Source: Marinobacterium mangrovicola (lineage in GTDB: Bacteria; Pseudomonadota; Gammaproteobacteria; Pseudomonadales; Balneatricaceae). Taken from it: 64,000 nucleotides of DNA. The notes beneath the pieces are model-generated. The model searched no databases and had not been told where the DNA came from. It saw only the letters and a list, made by a program, of their open reading frames with translations. Positions 18,901 to 33,900 of this stretch are shown here, piece by piece. The position numbers and the translations under genes were made by a program. Location of the stretch: NCBI RefSeq assembly GCF_004339595.1, contig NZ_SMFU01000008.1, forward strand, positions 806,001 to 870,000. The letters run 5' to 3'. The first letter of the stretch is position 1, and every line of letters begins with the position of its first letter.

Positions 18901-21900
18901 TGTAAACCTGCCGGTCATCGATAAGAGCTTCAACGACCTGCTGGGCCTGGCCGAGCAGTATACGCAGATGATCGATGATGCTATCGACAACCCTGCAACG
19001 ACATTGCAGCTGCTTGAAACTCAGCTTAATACCGCCATCGGCATCTCTTCATCGCAGTTCGACGCGATAGTCGATGTACTTAATGCCAATGACGAGGCGG
19101 ACCCGGGGGATACCGATCCTTTCTCGGCTCCAACCGATGCGGTGGATATCGCGCTTGTCGATGGCAACCTGCTGCAGTTGAGCCTTAATCTGGGTGCGGT
19201 GTTTACCGAGAGCCTGCCGGTGGGCTTCAGTGACAGCGACCTGAATCTGCCGGAAGTGTTCGGCGATACCCTTAACCTGGCCGGTTTTGCTGATCTGGCG
19301 GCTGAAGGTGCCGTGTTGATGACGCTGGATTTCGGTATCGATACCGAGACCGGTGAATTCTACATACTTGATGGTACCCAGGCGGTAGGCGGTATCACCG
19401 TGGGTGGCGAGCATATTTCCTTCACTGCTGGCCTTGGACCGTTCATGGTCGCTATCGGTGATAAACGACTGGATAACCCGGCGGAGACCGATATTTCCCA
19501 GATACACCTGCAGGCAGCCGCCGGCGTGAAGGTCGATTTTGCAGCAGGGGGGATGACGACCTCAGAGTTTGATGGTGGTGCGATCGAAGGCGCACTGCTG
19601 GACGTTAGCGGTGGTGTAACGCTGGGCGGTATCGGCTTAGGTGGTGCATTTGAAGGTACCGTTGGTGATGGCACCGAGGTGATCTCCGGCTCGGTCGATG
19701 GTCGTCTGCCGGTATTCTTCCCCAACGAAGGTAACCATATCGGCGATATCCTGATCGGTGAAACCTTCGGCAGCGGTTACGGCGACCTGGCCAATATCGA
19801 CAGCCCGTTCTTTAAGGTTGACGGTACAAGCCCCAGTGCAGGCGATCTGGTGGTGGATCTTTCCGAGCCGCTGGGCTTCTTTACCGACTTCAGCCTCGAT
19901 GATCTGAGCCTGTTCTCTACTCTGATTCTGGCGGTGGACGGTGTCGATTATCTGCTTGAATTCCTCCATGACACACTGTCCGGTGAGATAGGCGGCTTTA
20001 CCTTCCCGATCCTCGGCGATGATTTTGCCAAGGCGGCGGATTTCTTCCAGACCATTCGTGATGAGCTGATCGGGCCACTGCGTGATGCGATTGAAGCGGT
20101 GGAGGATGCGGCCCTCGACTTTGCCGATCCGGACAAGAACATCATCTCCAAGATGTTGTTTGATCTTTTAGGCCCAGACGGACTCGGTATCCTGTTGCCA
20201 GAGGGCGCGGACCCGAACTCATCGTCTGATCAGGTGTGGACCGATGCATTGAGCCTGGCATCGCCAGGCGAAGCGATCGGCCTGATGACCAACTATGACG
20301 ACTACCTGTTCGGTACCGGCTTTGATGGTCTGAACGATTACAGCGAAAGCGAATCGGATGAGATCGGTGAAACCGAGATCCTCTGGAACATGACGCTGGG
20401 TCAGGTTTTCTCTCTGGTCGATGCGGGCTTCGGCTTTGATATCGGTATTCCGGGCCTGGGCCTGGAAACTGAAGGGGATTTCGGGCTCGATGTCTGGTGG
20501 GCAATGGATTTGACCTTCGGCCTCTCTTTCGCAGAGGGCTTCTTTATCCAGGTGCGCAACGATGAGGGTGTCGATCCCGAGCTTGAGGTACATCTGGAGG
20601 CCGAGTTTAGTGAAGGCACCGAGATTACCGGGCAGCTTGCATTCCTGCAGTTGGTCGGCACGGTGACCGACCTAAATATCGACAATGATCTCGATATTAC
20701 CAACGGTATTGATATCAGTACCTTCTCTACTGGCATCACCGCCGCTTTCACCATTGACCTCTTCAATGAATCCCTGGATGAGGATGCCGGAGACGCCCGT
20801 ATCGGCTTTACCCAGTTGGGTAGCCTGGGCTTCGACTTCCACGTCGATGCCGAAGCCACGGTAGCCTTGGCGCTTGAACTGGGGTTAAACGACGACTTAG
20901 GGCTGACCGGATTCCCCACCGTCACCTCCGACTTCCTGCTCTATTGGGCAATCAATGCCGATCTTGAGGATCTGTCAGGTGACATGATCTCTGACGGCCT
21001 GAAAGTGGTTGGCTTCTACGATATCCAGCTGGATCTGGGTGAGTATGTCAGTGAAGTACTGGGGCCGATCGTCGACGAGGTGGCCAAGTTTACCGGGCCG
21101 ATTCAGCCAATTATCGATGTGTTTACCACACCGCTGCCGCCGCTGGCTCAGTTAGGTCTGGAGCTGACGCTGCTCGATCTTGCGGCCACCTTCGGTGACT
21201 TCGATCCTTCGCTGATCGAGACCATCGCTGAGGTGATTACCCTGATCAACGAGATCGCAGCGATCAGTGATGATACCAGCCTGTTGCTGCCGATTGCCGA
21301 CCAGTTCGTTGTTTATAACAACGGTTTCGATGTCCTGTTCTCATTGACGCCGCTGCTGACCAGCGCGGCTTCGAAAGCTGAGGAGGTGTTTGAGGATGCT
21401 CAGGATGTTGCCGGTGCTATAGGTGGACTGGTGGGAGATGTCGCTTCTGCCATCGGTAATCTGGATGGTTCCGGTAGTGCCGATATCGGCAAGACCAAAA
21501 AGACAATGACCAAGGTAACCAGCCATGAGAAGGGGGCCTTTGGCTTCCCGATCTTTGAAGACCCAATGCAGATATTGGGGCTTCTGATGGGCAATGATGC
21601 GGTGCTGGTGACCTACGATATCGGTCGTTTCTATGCCGCTTTCCAGTGGAGTCAGTACTTCCCGGTTTATGGTCCCTTGGGTATTGCCATAGGGCTGGAG
21701 ATCTCCGCTGAGATCGATTTTGCCGTGGGCTTCGATACTGCGGGTATTCGTGAGTTTGCCGAAACCGATTTTGAAAACCCGGCCCTCATTCTGGGCGGTT
21801 TCTATATTTCCGATACCGAAAACCCGGATGGCTCCGGTCTGGATGTGCCGGAACTGACCTTCCTGGGCGGTATCACCGCGGCGGCTGAATTGAACCTGGG

Positions 21901-24900
21901 TATTGCTCGCGCAGGCGTTGGCGGTGGCTTGTTCATACAGATTGAATTTGATCTGTTTGACCCGAACAGCGACGGTAAAATCCGCTTGCCTGAACTGGCA
22001 GGCAACTTTTTGAATGAGGCCAAGTACGGTTCTCCGGTGTTAGCGCCTCTGGCTATTTTTGATGTGACCGGTGAAATTTTTGCCCAGCTGTTCGCTTATC
22101 TGAAAATCGACTTCAAACTCTTCTCCATCGATCTTGAGTTCGACATTACGCCGCCGATCACGATACTCACCTTCGAGATCGACTTTGCGCGGCCGCCGAT
22201 TCTGGCCACAGAGCTGGATAACGGCGACCTGATCCTGAATACCGGTGACTACGCCGAGGATCGTCTGCTGGGCATTACTTCAGACATCGGCGAGGTGCTG
22301 ACCATCACCAAGCACAACGCTTCAGGTGGCAAGGTACAGATCGATGTCACCAGCCCCGGTGCTGTGCTGGGTGAAGACTCCGATCTGCTGCTCAGTTATG
22401 AAATGGATGAAGGCAGCACGCTGAAGATAAACGGCGGTGCCGGGAATGATGAGTTCCAGCTGATCGGTTTCGACGACGACGAGATCTACCTGGAGGTAGA
22501 CCTGGGCGAAGGCGATGACATCCTCAATGTTCAGGGGGCACCGACGAGCGGCGTCAGCGGCAGCCGCTTCAATATCATCCGTGGCGGCGCCGGCAATGAC
22601 ATCATCACGGCTACCGGCGGCAGAGATCTGATCATCGGTGGCTCCGGTGTCGATATTATCGATGCCGGCTATGGCGATGATCTGGTGATTGGCGATGAGT
22701 ATGAAGAGTCTGGCCCGACCCTGACCGTGAAGGTGAAGGGAACTGACAGCGGCGATACCCTGAGCGGTGGCGCAGGCAACGATATTCTGATCGGCGGTGG
22801 CGGCGTTGACGATGTCAGCGGTAATGGCGGCACCGATCTGGTGGTTGGTGACGGTGCGCTGCTCACCTTCAGTTCGCCCTCAGCGATCAAGGTATTCAGT
22901 AATCTGAAAGCGCTTAATCAGGGCGGTGTGCGTGAAACCGAAGAGCTCGCTACAAGCTTCGGCGACACCCTCTCCGGTGGTGCCAATAACGATATTCTGT
23001 TTGGCGGTAACGGTGGCGATACCATCGATGGTGATGGCGGTGCCGATATCATCTTCGGCGGCTTCGGTCCCGACTCCATCAATGGTGGCAGCGGCGCCGA
23101 TATCATCTTCGGCGATACCGGCTTCTTTGCCGAGGCTGACGACAAAGACAACGCGGTTAACGGCGATGGCGGCGAGGCCGATGAGATCTACGGCGGCACC
23201 GGTGAGGATCTAATCTTCGGTGGCGGCGGCGGTGACCTGATCTACGGGGATGAGGGCGATCCGACCAGTGGCGCTGCCGATACCATCTACGGCAACAGCG
23301 GTGCCGATGTTATTCACGGTGATGGCGGTGCCGACTGGATCTACGGTAACGGTGAAGGTGACCAGATCTACGGCGATGATGGCGACGATAACCTGGACGG
23401 TGGCGCTGGCGGTGACCTGATCAAGGGCGGTGATGGCGATGATGTGATTACCGCCACCAAGGGTAACGACTTCCTTGATGGCCAGGAGGGCAGCGACAAC
23501 TATCTGACCAAGAACCAGGGTGGGGCTACCGGCTCGCTGATCAGCGTTATCGACTCTGGCGTCAATGACGATGATAACGATGTGCTGCTGATTACCGGTA
23601 CGCCGTTCGATGATACTTACCTGCTGCGTTCCAATACCGATGGCTCCAACGCCTTCGTCGCCCTGCTGAACGACTTCAACGCGGTTGAGCGGATCAACTA
23701 CTCCAAGTCATTGGAGCGGATCAAGCTGGATACCAGCCTGGGTGATGACTATGTTGCGGCCGATGATACCGCCGCTGAGTTCACCATCGACGGTAACCTC
23801 GGTGACGACCGCTTCCAGATCGGCCAGATGTTCAGAACCCAGCGTACCGAGAGCGATGCTAATGTCGCCATCGATGATGTGTTCCTGACCATCGAAACCA
23901 CCCGAGGCTGGCTCTCCAACGGTATCAGTCAGGCGATGACCATCGAAGGCAGCGCCGGTAACGACGAGTTCACCGTATTCCATAACCTGGCGGTGTTGAC
24001 CCTCAACGGCGGCGATGGCGACGATATCTTTACCGTGCGTGCCTTTGCGCTGGCCGGCTCTCAGGAACCGCAGCGTGAGCGTACCGATATCACCGGCGGT
24101 GCCGGTGCCGACCTGGTTGAATATGCGGTCAATGCACCGGTCAATATCGATGGCGGTGACGGCTTCGATACCCTGGTGGTGATCGGTACCGAGTTTGGTG
24201 ATGACTTTGTAGTGACTGAGGATGGCGTCTATGGCGCCGGTCTCAATGTTAACTTCGTCAATATCGAGTCCCTGCGCGTGGATGGCGCCGAGGGTAACGA
24301 CCGCTTCTTCGTGCAGTCCACCAGCGAGAAGGTGATGACCGAGCTCTTTGGTGGCCTGGGTGAAGATACCTTCTTCATGTCCGGCGATACGCCGCCGGTG
24401 GTTTCCAACGACCTGCTCGGCCATAGCGGTCTGGTGCTGCATAACATCGAGACTACCGAAGACAGCGACGAGAGCTTCAGCACCCAGTCCCTGTTCGGTA
24501 TCTCCAGCAATGTGGCGGATAACGAAGAACCCTTTGCGGTGATCCGTCAGACCGATGGCTCTACCATCGTGACCGAGAGCAGCATATTTGAGGGTGGCGG
24601 TGACTCCTACGAGATCGTACTGACCCGCAAGCCGGATGAGGATGTGGTGATCAAGGCGCTGGCGCCGCTGCCGTCAAGCCAGAACCGCGAACTGGGAGCC
24701 TTCGCCTTCAGGGTCGAGTCGCCCACCGGCGTTGAAAGTGCCGATGGCACCTCCGTGAGCCTGACCTTTACCACCGATAACTGGTATCTCCCACAGGTGG
24801 TCAATGTTTACGCAGATACAAAGGTACTTGAGGATAAAACAGGTAAGTCGCCGATAGGCGGAGTATTTGTTCGTCCTGAAACCGATGGCTTTGATCCAAT

Positions 24901-27900
24901 CGCCGATGACAACACGAACGGCATCGCCGACGATCTTGAGTTCAGCTTCGATGATAACGCCTATGAAGGCATCCACTACGGCGTGATCAACCATATCGTA
25001 GTGGCCGGTACCGACGCGATTCAGGGCGACCTGGCCTCAGATACGGTTGAGGATGGCTTGACCGTTACCCTTACCGATCCTCTCAACGGCTGGGCCGTTG
25101 AACAGGTGATTGGACGCTCGATCCAGATCATCGAGGGCATAGGTATTGGGGATAGCCGTTACATAGTCGATGCGGTTGATAATGCCGGTACCTGGACGCT
25201 GACACTGGATCGCGCCTGGAGCGATACCGATCTGCCGGATACCGATAGCACCTTCGAGATCCGTATCGACGATGCTTTGGTGGGCATGGTCGACAGCGTC
25301 AACGAAACACCGGATGCGCTGGATATAGACGGTTACCCGGATGATTCCACTATCTTCTACGCAGAGGCCGATTTCCCGGCTAACTACCTGCCGGGTGGGC
25401 TGGGTGCCGAAGGGCTCACCGGACGCATACTACAGGTTATCGGTGGTGCCGGTGCCGGCCAGCAGAGGATGATCCTTGGCCACACCGGCGATAATGGACT
25501 GATCCTTAACGGCGACTGGAGCACCGATCTGGACAGCACCAGCGTCTTCCGCATTGAAATCTACGATGGCCTGATCCTGCCGAGCGTGCAGGTGCAGATC
25601 AACGACAACGATTTCAACGGCATCCAGGTCGATGAAACCGTCGGCTTCGATGACGACGATGATGTGCTGAACGCATCCGATGTGGTGGATGATTACGACA
25701 CCATTACCGCGGTGATTGAAGGTGGCGATGGCGATCAGATCGGTGAGTGGGATGTGCTCAATATCAAGCTGAGCAAAGTGCCCACCGGTGATGTCACCGT
25801 TAACTTCATCTTCGACGAGGATCAGCTCGAAATTCTTGATGCGACCGCTATTGGCAGTGGTCCGATCACCTCGATGATCTTTAGTAATACCGACACCGCG
25901 AGCATCGTCGTGCGGGCGGTGGATGATGGCCTGCGTGAAGGCTTCCACAACGAACTGATCCAGTTTGAGGTCAGCGGTGGCGATAGCGATGCCACCAGTG
26001 AACAGACCGATAACTTCTTCTATACCGAGGATAATGCGACTTACTTTGTGGGTCTCAACCACCGTCCGGACCCGGCAGCCATTGGCACCACCGACGGTAT
26101 CATCTCCGTTACCGTCGATGGCGTTGATATCTACGCGCTGGAGAGCGAGAGCGAGAGCGCCGGCGATATCCGTTACGTAATCTCCGGTAACAAGATCATC
26201 TTCACTGATGATGACCTGGAGAATCCGGGACTTGTTTCAGTCAGTGGGCCGATCATTGTCGAGTACAAGACCACCAATGATGGCTTCGCCAGCACCTTCA
26301 ACCCACCGATACTGGTGCGCATGTCCGATAACGATGCGCCCACTGTGCTGGTACGCGAGACCAACGGCTCTACCGACCTGATCGAGGTGGATGTGGATGG
26401 TATCGAGGATATCGCGGCCGAGCTGCGTGGAGATACCTATCAGCTGGTGCTGACAGCCTCACCGGAGGATGGCAAAACCGTCACGCTGACGCTGACCCCC
26501 GAGATCACCAAAACCACCCGCACCGGTGGTATCCGCCACGATGCCATACAGGTCATCCTGTCCAACCCGGATCTGGATGCCCGCATGGTGGATAACGGCG
26601 ATGGCACCTTCACCGTTACCTTCGACGACAGCAACTGGGATATCCCTCTGACCGTTGGTATAGAAGCGATAGATGATGAAGTGGTCGATGGTGGCGATAC
26701 CAAAGAGTTCGCACCGGGACCGAATACTCTCAGTGGCATTCTTGGACCGGTATTTGTCGATGGCGCGGGTGGTTCCGGCTCTATGGATATCAATAATCCG
26801 CTGATGTTGCCGGATGAAACCAACGTAAAACCGGCCAATGGCGACCTCCTGGATATCTCTGAAGATGGCCGCTTCCTCACCGTGAATTATGATGATCTCG
26901 TTGGCTCACTGGCCGAAAACGGTTTGACCGAGATCGGCGAACTGATCGACAACACCATCGAGGTAACAGCGGTTCAGGACCTGGAAAATCTGCTTCACTC
27001 CACCATCGGCCAGTTCCGCCAGATTATCGGTCTGACCGGTGACCTGGCCGGTACCGGTGACAAAGAGGTGGTTATCGAAATCAACGAGGCATACGGTTTC
27101 GATTCGGAAGCGGGCGAAAGCTGGACCGATATCAAGAGCTACGCCATCACCGCGCAGAGCCTGAACTTCTTCGTTGATGAGACGATCCAGATCGACGTGA
27201 TGTTTGTCGATGATTCCGACAGCCCGGCAGACAGCACCGGTACCCTGACTACTACACGCCTGTACGGCCTGAATATGGGCCCGGATATCACTATCGGTGA
27301 TCAATTGCGTCCGGGAGGTATCAGCTACAACGACCTTGAGGTGATCGACATCAATCTGGGTGTGGGTAACAACACTCTGAACGTACTCGGCACCTACAAG
27401 CGTGATGATGGCTACCAGAGCTGGACCATTATCCGCAGCGGCGACGAGACCATTCCCTGGGATAGCGACCCGAATCGTGATGGCGATGAAATGGGCGATG
27501 TGGTTAATCTCTTCGTCAACGAACAGGATATGCTGCTGTTTGGCCTGAACGATGAGGCCAGCAATCCTGAAGATGCCCTCGAAGTGACCGACTACACCGG
27601 GCCTGAGCCTAATGCCTACGCTGAGATCTACTCTGAAGGCGCGGATTTCGGTGGTGATGACAGCCTGGCGGGTATGCAGCTGCAGATCATCGAAGTGGAT
27701 GGCGATAACGTCACCGTCAAACAGTCGCTGAATATCGTCGGCAACAGTGCAGATACGCTGGAGCTTGAGGGCGAGTTCATCCCGGATGAGATTGCGGGCG
27801 ATCCCGCTGACTTCCCGGATGGCTACCAGTTCCGCATTATCAACCCGGCGGATGGCAACATCGCGGTTGATCTTGGCAAGGGTGACGACATTCTCAATGG

Positions 27901-30900
27901 CGCCCCGAACTGGGGACCGGGCGGCTCGGCACTGGAATCCACCCTGCGCATTATCGCCTTCGGCGGTGAAGGCGATGATCAGATCACCGGTGGCTCCGGC
28001 AATGACATCCTGTTTGGTGATAAAGGGCGTGTGGACTTCTTCAATGAAGAGGGCGCCATCGTTACCCGCCTGGGTTATGCGGTGGATCCGATCCTCGGTT
28101 TTGTTACCTCCTACGTGGATGACACTAACGGAGATGACCCGGATACGCTGACCGACAGTGGTGCTGCCTTCCCGACACCGGATGAACTGCAGGACGGTCT
28201 GGGCAGCGACGATATCGGTCTGCGTGGGCTTTATGTGGACGTCAACAACGGCTTCGGCTTCCTGCAGACACCGAAGCTGATTCTTGGTAACGACGCCACT
28301 TCTCTTACCACCGAACCGTTCGACGATAGCCTGGATCCGCCGGGACCTGAGGCGGGGGATGAAAGTGAATACCGTATCTCCACCTATCCGGAAGACCAGA
28401 CCGATGGCGTGGTCCGTGATCCGAGCCTGATTCTGACCGTGGATAACGGCGTGGGTGGTAACGATCTGATCAACGCCGGTGCCGGTAATGACCAGGTATT
28501 CGGCGGTGCCGGTAACGACACCATTGATGCCGGTGACGGCGACAATATGGTGGCCGGTGACGGTGCGCGCATCGATCTGACCCTGCCTACTGGCGATCTG
28601 GCGGTGTTCGACTCGGAAGATCCGACACCGGTTATCTCTCTGCTCACCAGCTTCCGCAGCATCGGTTTCGCCTACGGCGGTAACGATACCATCACCTCCG
28701 GCAACGGCCGTGATCGCATTATCGGTGGCGCCGGTAGCGATACCGTTCACAGCGGAGATAACGAAGACATCATCTTCGGTGACAACGGCAAGATCAGCTA
28801 TGACGATGGTGTGATTACCACCATCGAAACGCTGGACTACGTCGGAGGCCCGACCGATGGCGCGGGTGTCTACAACGACACACTGAACGGCGAGGGTGGT
28901 AACGACATTATCTTCGGCGGTCTTCAGGGCAGCCCGGATATCATCAACGGCGGTGCCGGCGACGATATCCTGCTCGGCGATAACGGCAAGCTGACCTATG
29001 ACGCCGATGCCGGTGGCGATCTGAGCACCCTTGATACCATTGAAAGCTATCAGGATGGTATGGGCGGCGCCGATACCATCTCCGGTGAGGCGGGCTCCGA
29101 TACTATTCTCGGCGGTACCGGTGGCGATACGATCTACGGTGACGATGTGTCCGCCTCCAACGGCAGCGATGATGGCGGTGATCTGATAATCGGCGACAAC
29201 GCGGTGATCGATCTGATCCTCAACAGCGTCAGCCGCATCACCAGCAGCATCGATGACGGTACCACTGGCGGCAACGATATAGTGGAGGCCAATGCCGGTG
29301 CCGATATCGTGATGGGTGGCTACGGCGGCGATATGCTGGATGCCGGTGACGGTGACAATATCGTGATCGGTGACGATGCCACCCTGATCTACATGGGCCT
29401 GGCCTACTTCCCGGCCATGCCGACAGTGCGCCCGGGGGATGATAATGATGCCTCCGACATCGACGAGATCATCTCCACCTCCACAACCTCCGGCGGTGGT
29501 GTCGATACCATCACTACGCTTGGCGGTAATGACATAATCATCGGTGGCCGTGAAGGTGACACCATAGATGCCGGTGACGGCGATAACCTGGTGATCGGCG
29601 ATAGCGGTCGCATCCGTGCCGCTGCAGCAGACGCTCCGCAGATCAGTGGTCAGCCGATGACGCTGGGCACTGTTGAAACCACCCAGTTCGATGATGGCGG
29701 TGCCGATATCATCAATACCGGAACCGGCCGCGATATCGTCTTCGGCGGTGCGGGTGGCGACAATATTGATGTGGATGCCGGCGACAACCTGGTCATCGGC
29801 GATGACGGTAAGATCGTCTACACCGGTACCGACTTCGGTGGTAGTGGCGTTGGTGATGACAGCAACCCCGCCGACATTGATGAGATCGTCTCTACCTCCA
29901 CTACAGCTGGCGGCGGTGCCGACAGCATCACCTCACTGGGCGGCGACGATATTGTTATCGGTGGCCGCGAGGGCGATACCGTTGATGCCGGTGATGGCAA
30001 TAACGTCGTGATAGGCGATAGCGGACAGATACTTGCCGCCGCAGACAATGCGCCGCAGATCAGCGGCCAGCCGATCACCTTCGGTGTGATCGAAACCACG
30101 GAAACCGATGATGGTGGTGCGGATAGCATCACTACCGGCAGCGGTGAGGATTGGGTACTCGGCGGTTATGGCGGCGATACCCTCTATCTGGGAGCCGGGG
30201 CTGATATCGCACTGGGCGATAATGGCGAGCTGATATTTGATCGGGATGTGACCGTTAGCGTCGATGGCGAGAGCGTTTCCATCATCGAAAACGGCGGTGA
30301 CGATGCATCCACCCTTGATCGAATTCGCACCACGGCACCGACCCTCGGCGGTAATGACACCATCAACGGTGAAGCTGGCGGCGATATTCTGATCGGCGGT
30401 ACCGGTTCAGACTGGGTCATGGGTGATGACCTGACCGGTTCCCACGGCGATACCGACGGTGCCGACCTGATCGTCGGTGACCAGGTGGATATCGGCCTCG
30501 TCGGTAATGTTCTGAAAGGTGTTATCACCACCGAGCGCGATACCAGCGATGCTGGTGATGGCGATGTGCTGATCGGTAACCATGACGAGGATATCCTCAT
30601 CGGTTCGCACGGCGACGATATGATCGATGGCGATATCGTCAGCGGTGATGCGGATCTGAGTGACGATCTGATCTTCGGTGATCAGGTCTCCCTGTATAAC
30701 CGCGACAGCGATACCACCAGCCTGCGCTACCGTGTGCTGAGCGGCGATCATATCTATGGCCGTAGCGATATCGACGGTACTGATATAGAGAGTGGCTCGG
30801 TGCTGGTCACTGGTGGTGCCTACGATCAGCGCAATGCGATTGATACCCAGACGGACAACGGTGAAACGCTGATCCCGTCCGGCAGCACCTCCGGTTGGGC

Positions 30901-33900
30901 CAGCTGGCAGATTGTCGAGCTGGATCACAACACGACCGTTGCCGCGCTGGAATCCAACCGTTACGGCGATGATTACATCGCCGGTAACGCCGGTCACGAT
31001 ATGATCTTCGGCCAGCTCGGCAACGATGTGATCCAGGGTGACGGTTCAATCGAATCAGCCATCGCTTCGGTTGATCCAGACAGCGTTGGCGCCGAGCGTG
31101 TCGATGATGGTCTGATTGAAGTAACTCCGGGGCAGTCTGTTGCTGCGACCAGCCTGGATGTGACCGCCTCCTTTGAAGCGGTAACCGACGGCGATGACTA
31201 TATCGAGGGTAACGGCGGTGACGACGTGATCTTCGGTGGTCTGGGTCAGGATGATATCGTCGGCGATAACTCCAGCATGTTCTCGCTCGACAGCATCGAT
31301 GAGCGTACTCCATCCGGTTCAGATCTGATCTTCGGCGGTTCCGGTGAGCGTATCGACCGTAACGACCTCGTGGGCGATAGCGAAGCCGATATCGTCTTTA
31401 ACGAACGCCATGCTCGCGATGCCGATGCGATAGCGGGTGATAACGCCAATATCTATCGTCTGGTAGGTATTAACGGCGCAGAGGGTAGCGATCCCTTCCT
31501 CAGCTTCAACTATGACGCTGACAGCAACTACGAAGATCGTGGTGATCGCCGTATTATCGCCCGCGCCGTCGATCTGCTCGACTACACACCGGGCGGTGAA
31601 GACTATGACGCCAACGCCTCAGCTGATATCGGCTTTGCCGACGAGATCCACGGTGAATCCGGTGATGACTTTATCTACGGTATGGTCGGCGGGGATATCC
31701 TGTTCGGCGATAGCGAAGATGACGATCTGATCGGTGGCTACGGTGCCGACTGGATCTCCGGCGGAACCGGCGGTGACGGTATCCTCGGCGACGATGGCCG
31801 CATCTTTACCAGCCGCAACACCACATCCGGCGAGTCGCTCTATGGCGTGGCGGGCTTCGCCAACAACGAACTCGATCTGACCATCAGCACGCCGGGTAAT
31901 ATGCAGCAGGCGGTGATCAATGTCTCGGGCGAGCTGAAGAAAACCGTCGATCTGACACCGTTCAAACTCACCGACAGCGATTACGATGCCGATGATCCAG
32001 CCGACGCCGACGATATCCTCTACGGTGGCTGGGGCGATGACTTTATGCACGGCGGCGCCGGTGACGACGCCATGTCCGGTGCAGAGGCACTGGAGATGTT
32101 CTTCGATTCACCCATCCCGATGGACGATGTGCTGCGCTTTGGCGAACTTCGTGCCGGTGAGTTCTACGACTACGACGAGTACAACGCACTGGCCCGGATC
32201 GGCGGCTTCCTCCTCAACTTCAATGAAGCTGAAGGTGAGGCTGTTGATGATGATGTTTCCAGTGATGGCAACGACCGCCTGTTCGGTGATCTGGGCAACG
32301 ACTGGATCGTCGGTGGTACCGGTCAGGATCGGATGTACGGCGGTTTCGGTAACGATCTGCTCAATGCCGATGATGACCTGAGTACCAATGGCGGCCATAA
32401 CGACGTGCCGGATACCGATCCGAGCTACGAGGATATCGCCTACGGCGGTGCCGGACGCGATGTGCTGATCGGTAACACCGGTGGCGACCGTCTGATCGAC
32501 TGGGTCGGCGAATTCAACAGCTACCTTGTACCGTTCGCGCCGTTCGGCGCAGCGACCGTCAGCCGCACACTGCAGCCGCAGTTGATGGATTACCTCTACG
32601 ACCTTTCCGAGGGGGATGGGGCTGACCCGACCCGCGCGGCCGATACCGGCTCAGACCCGGATCGTAATGGCGAGCCCTATGGCGAGCTTGGCGTAGTGGT
32701 TCAGAAGGACTTCTACTGGCAGGATCAGACCGGCGCACCGGCCGATCCGCAGGCAGGTAACATCCCGGGTGGTGCACGTGATGTGCTGCGCTCTGCAGAC
32801 TTCAACGATGGCCAGAACCTGACCATGTTCGCCGATAGCGGCGAGTGGACAGTGGATGGCTCGGTACTGCAGGTTACTGCAACCGATATCGGTGGGGATG
32901 CAGTGGCCGTGCTTGATCTGGATGACCAGCTGCCAAGCTACTTCGAGATCGTCGCCACCATCACCATGGAGAAACCTAAGGGTGGCTGGAAAGCCAACAG
33001 CTACGTCATCTTCGACTACCAGAGCGAGACCGACTTCAAGTTTGCCGGTATCGATGCCTCCCGTGACAAGATGCAGCTGGGTCACCGCACCGCCGAGGGC
33101 TGGATCATCGATGCGGAGACTTCCGCCAAGATTCGCCCAGGGGAGTTTTATAACGTCCTGGTAGCGGTCAACGGTACCAACGTAACGGTGGCGGTGAATG
33201 GTCAGGATTACTTCGCCCATACCTATGATCCGCGGGTTGATGCCGATGGTTGGGTCTACGGCCTGAACGACGGTATGGTCGGTTTTGGGGCCGAGAACTC
33301 CAAGGGCACGCTGGATAACATTGCTGTCCAGGTGCTGCCGCCGGAGTACACCCTGAACCTGACCGAGGACTTTGAAGACGCCGATGTTCAGTTCCTGGCG
33401 GTTCCGGTCAGTGGTGAGTGGACGCTGGCTGGCGGCGAGTATCAGGGGGTTGCGCAATCGGGCAGCCGTGCCATCAGCCTGCTCGATGTGGGTATGGGCC
33501 ACGACGGCGGCCTGCAGGAGAACTCCGTACTGGATATCTCCGCCACCCTCAATACTGAGGCTACCTCCGGTATCGTCTTTGACTACTACAGCTCAGATGA
33601 CTTCAAGTACGCAGGTTTCTCTGCCGAGGGTGACGAGATAGTCATCGGCCACTACAAGGGTGGTCAGTGGTATGTCGATAGCCGCAGTGATTATGTGGTC
33701 AGTGCCGGCGTCGATTACGACCTGGGTCTGTCGATCAAGGGCACGACTGTGGATCTGTCTCTGCGCGAAAGCAGTGCCGAGAACTGGCAGGCCAAGCTGG
33801 GCCATGTCTTCAACGCGGTTGCCGTGGATGGTGGTTTTGGTCTGCTGGTCATTGAGGGTAGTGCCAGCTTCGACAGTGTCAGTGTGGCCACCAATGATGC

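Noticed and set aside
26906-28750. 614-codon minus-strand ORF inside the giant gene
   Set aside because: It mirrors the repetitive Asp/Gly codons of the sense strand, has no ribosome-binding site and no recognisable domain.
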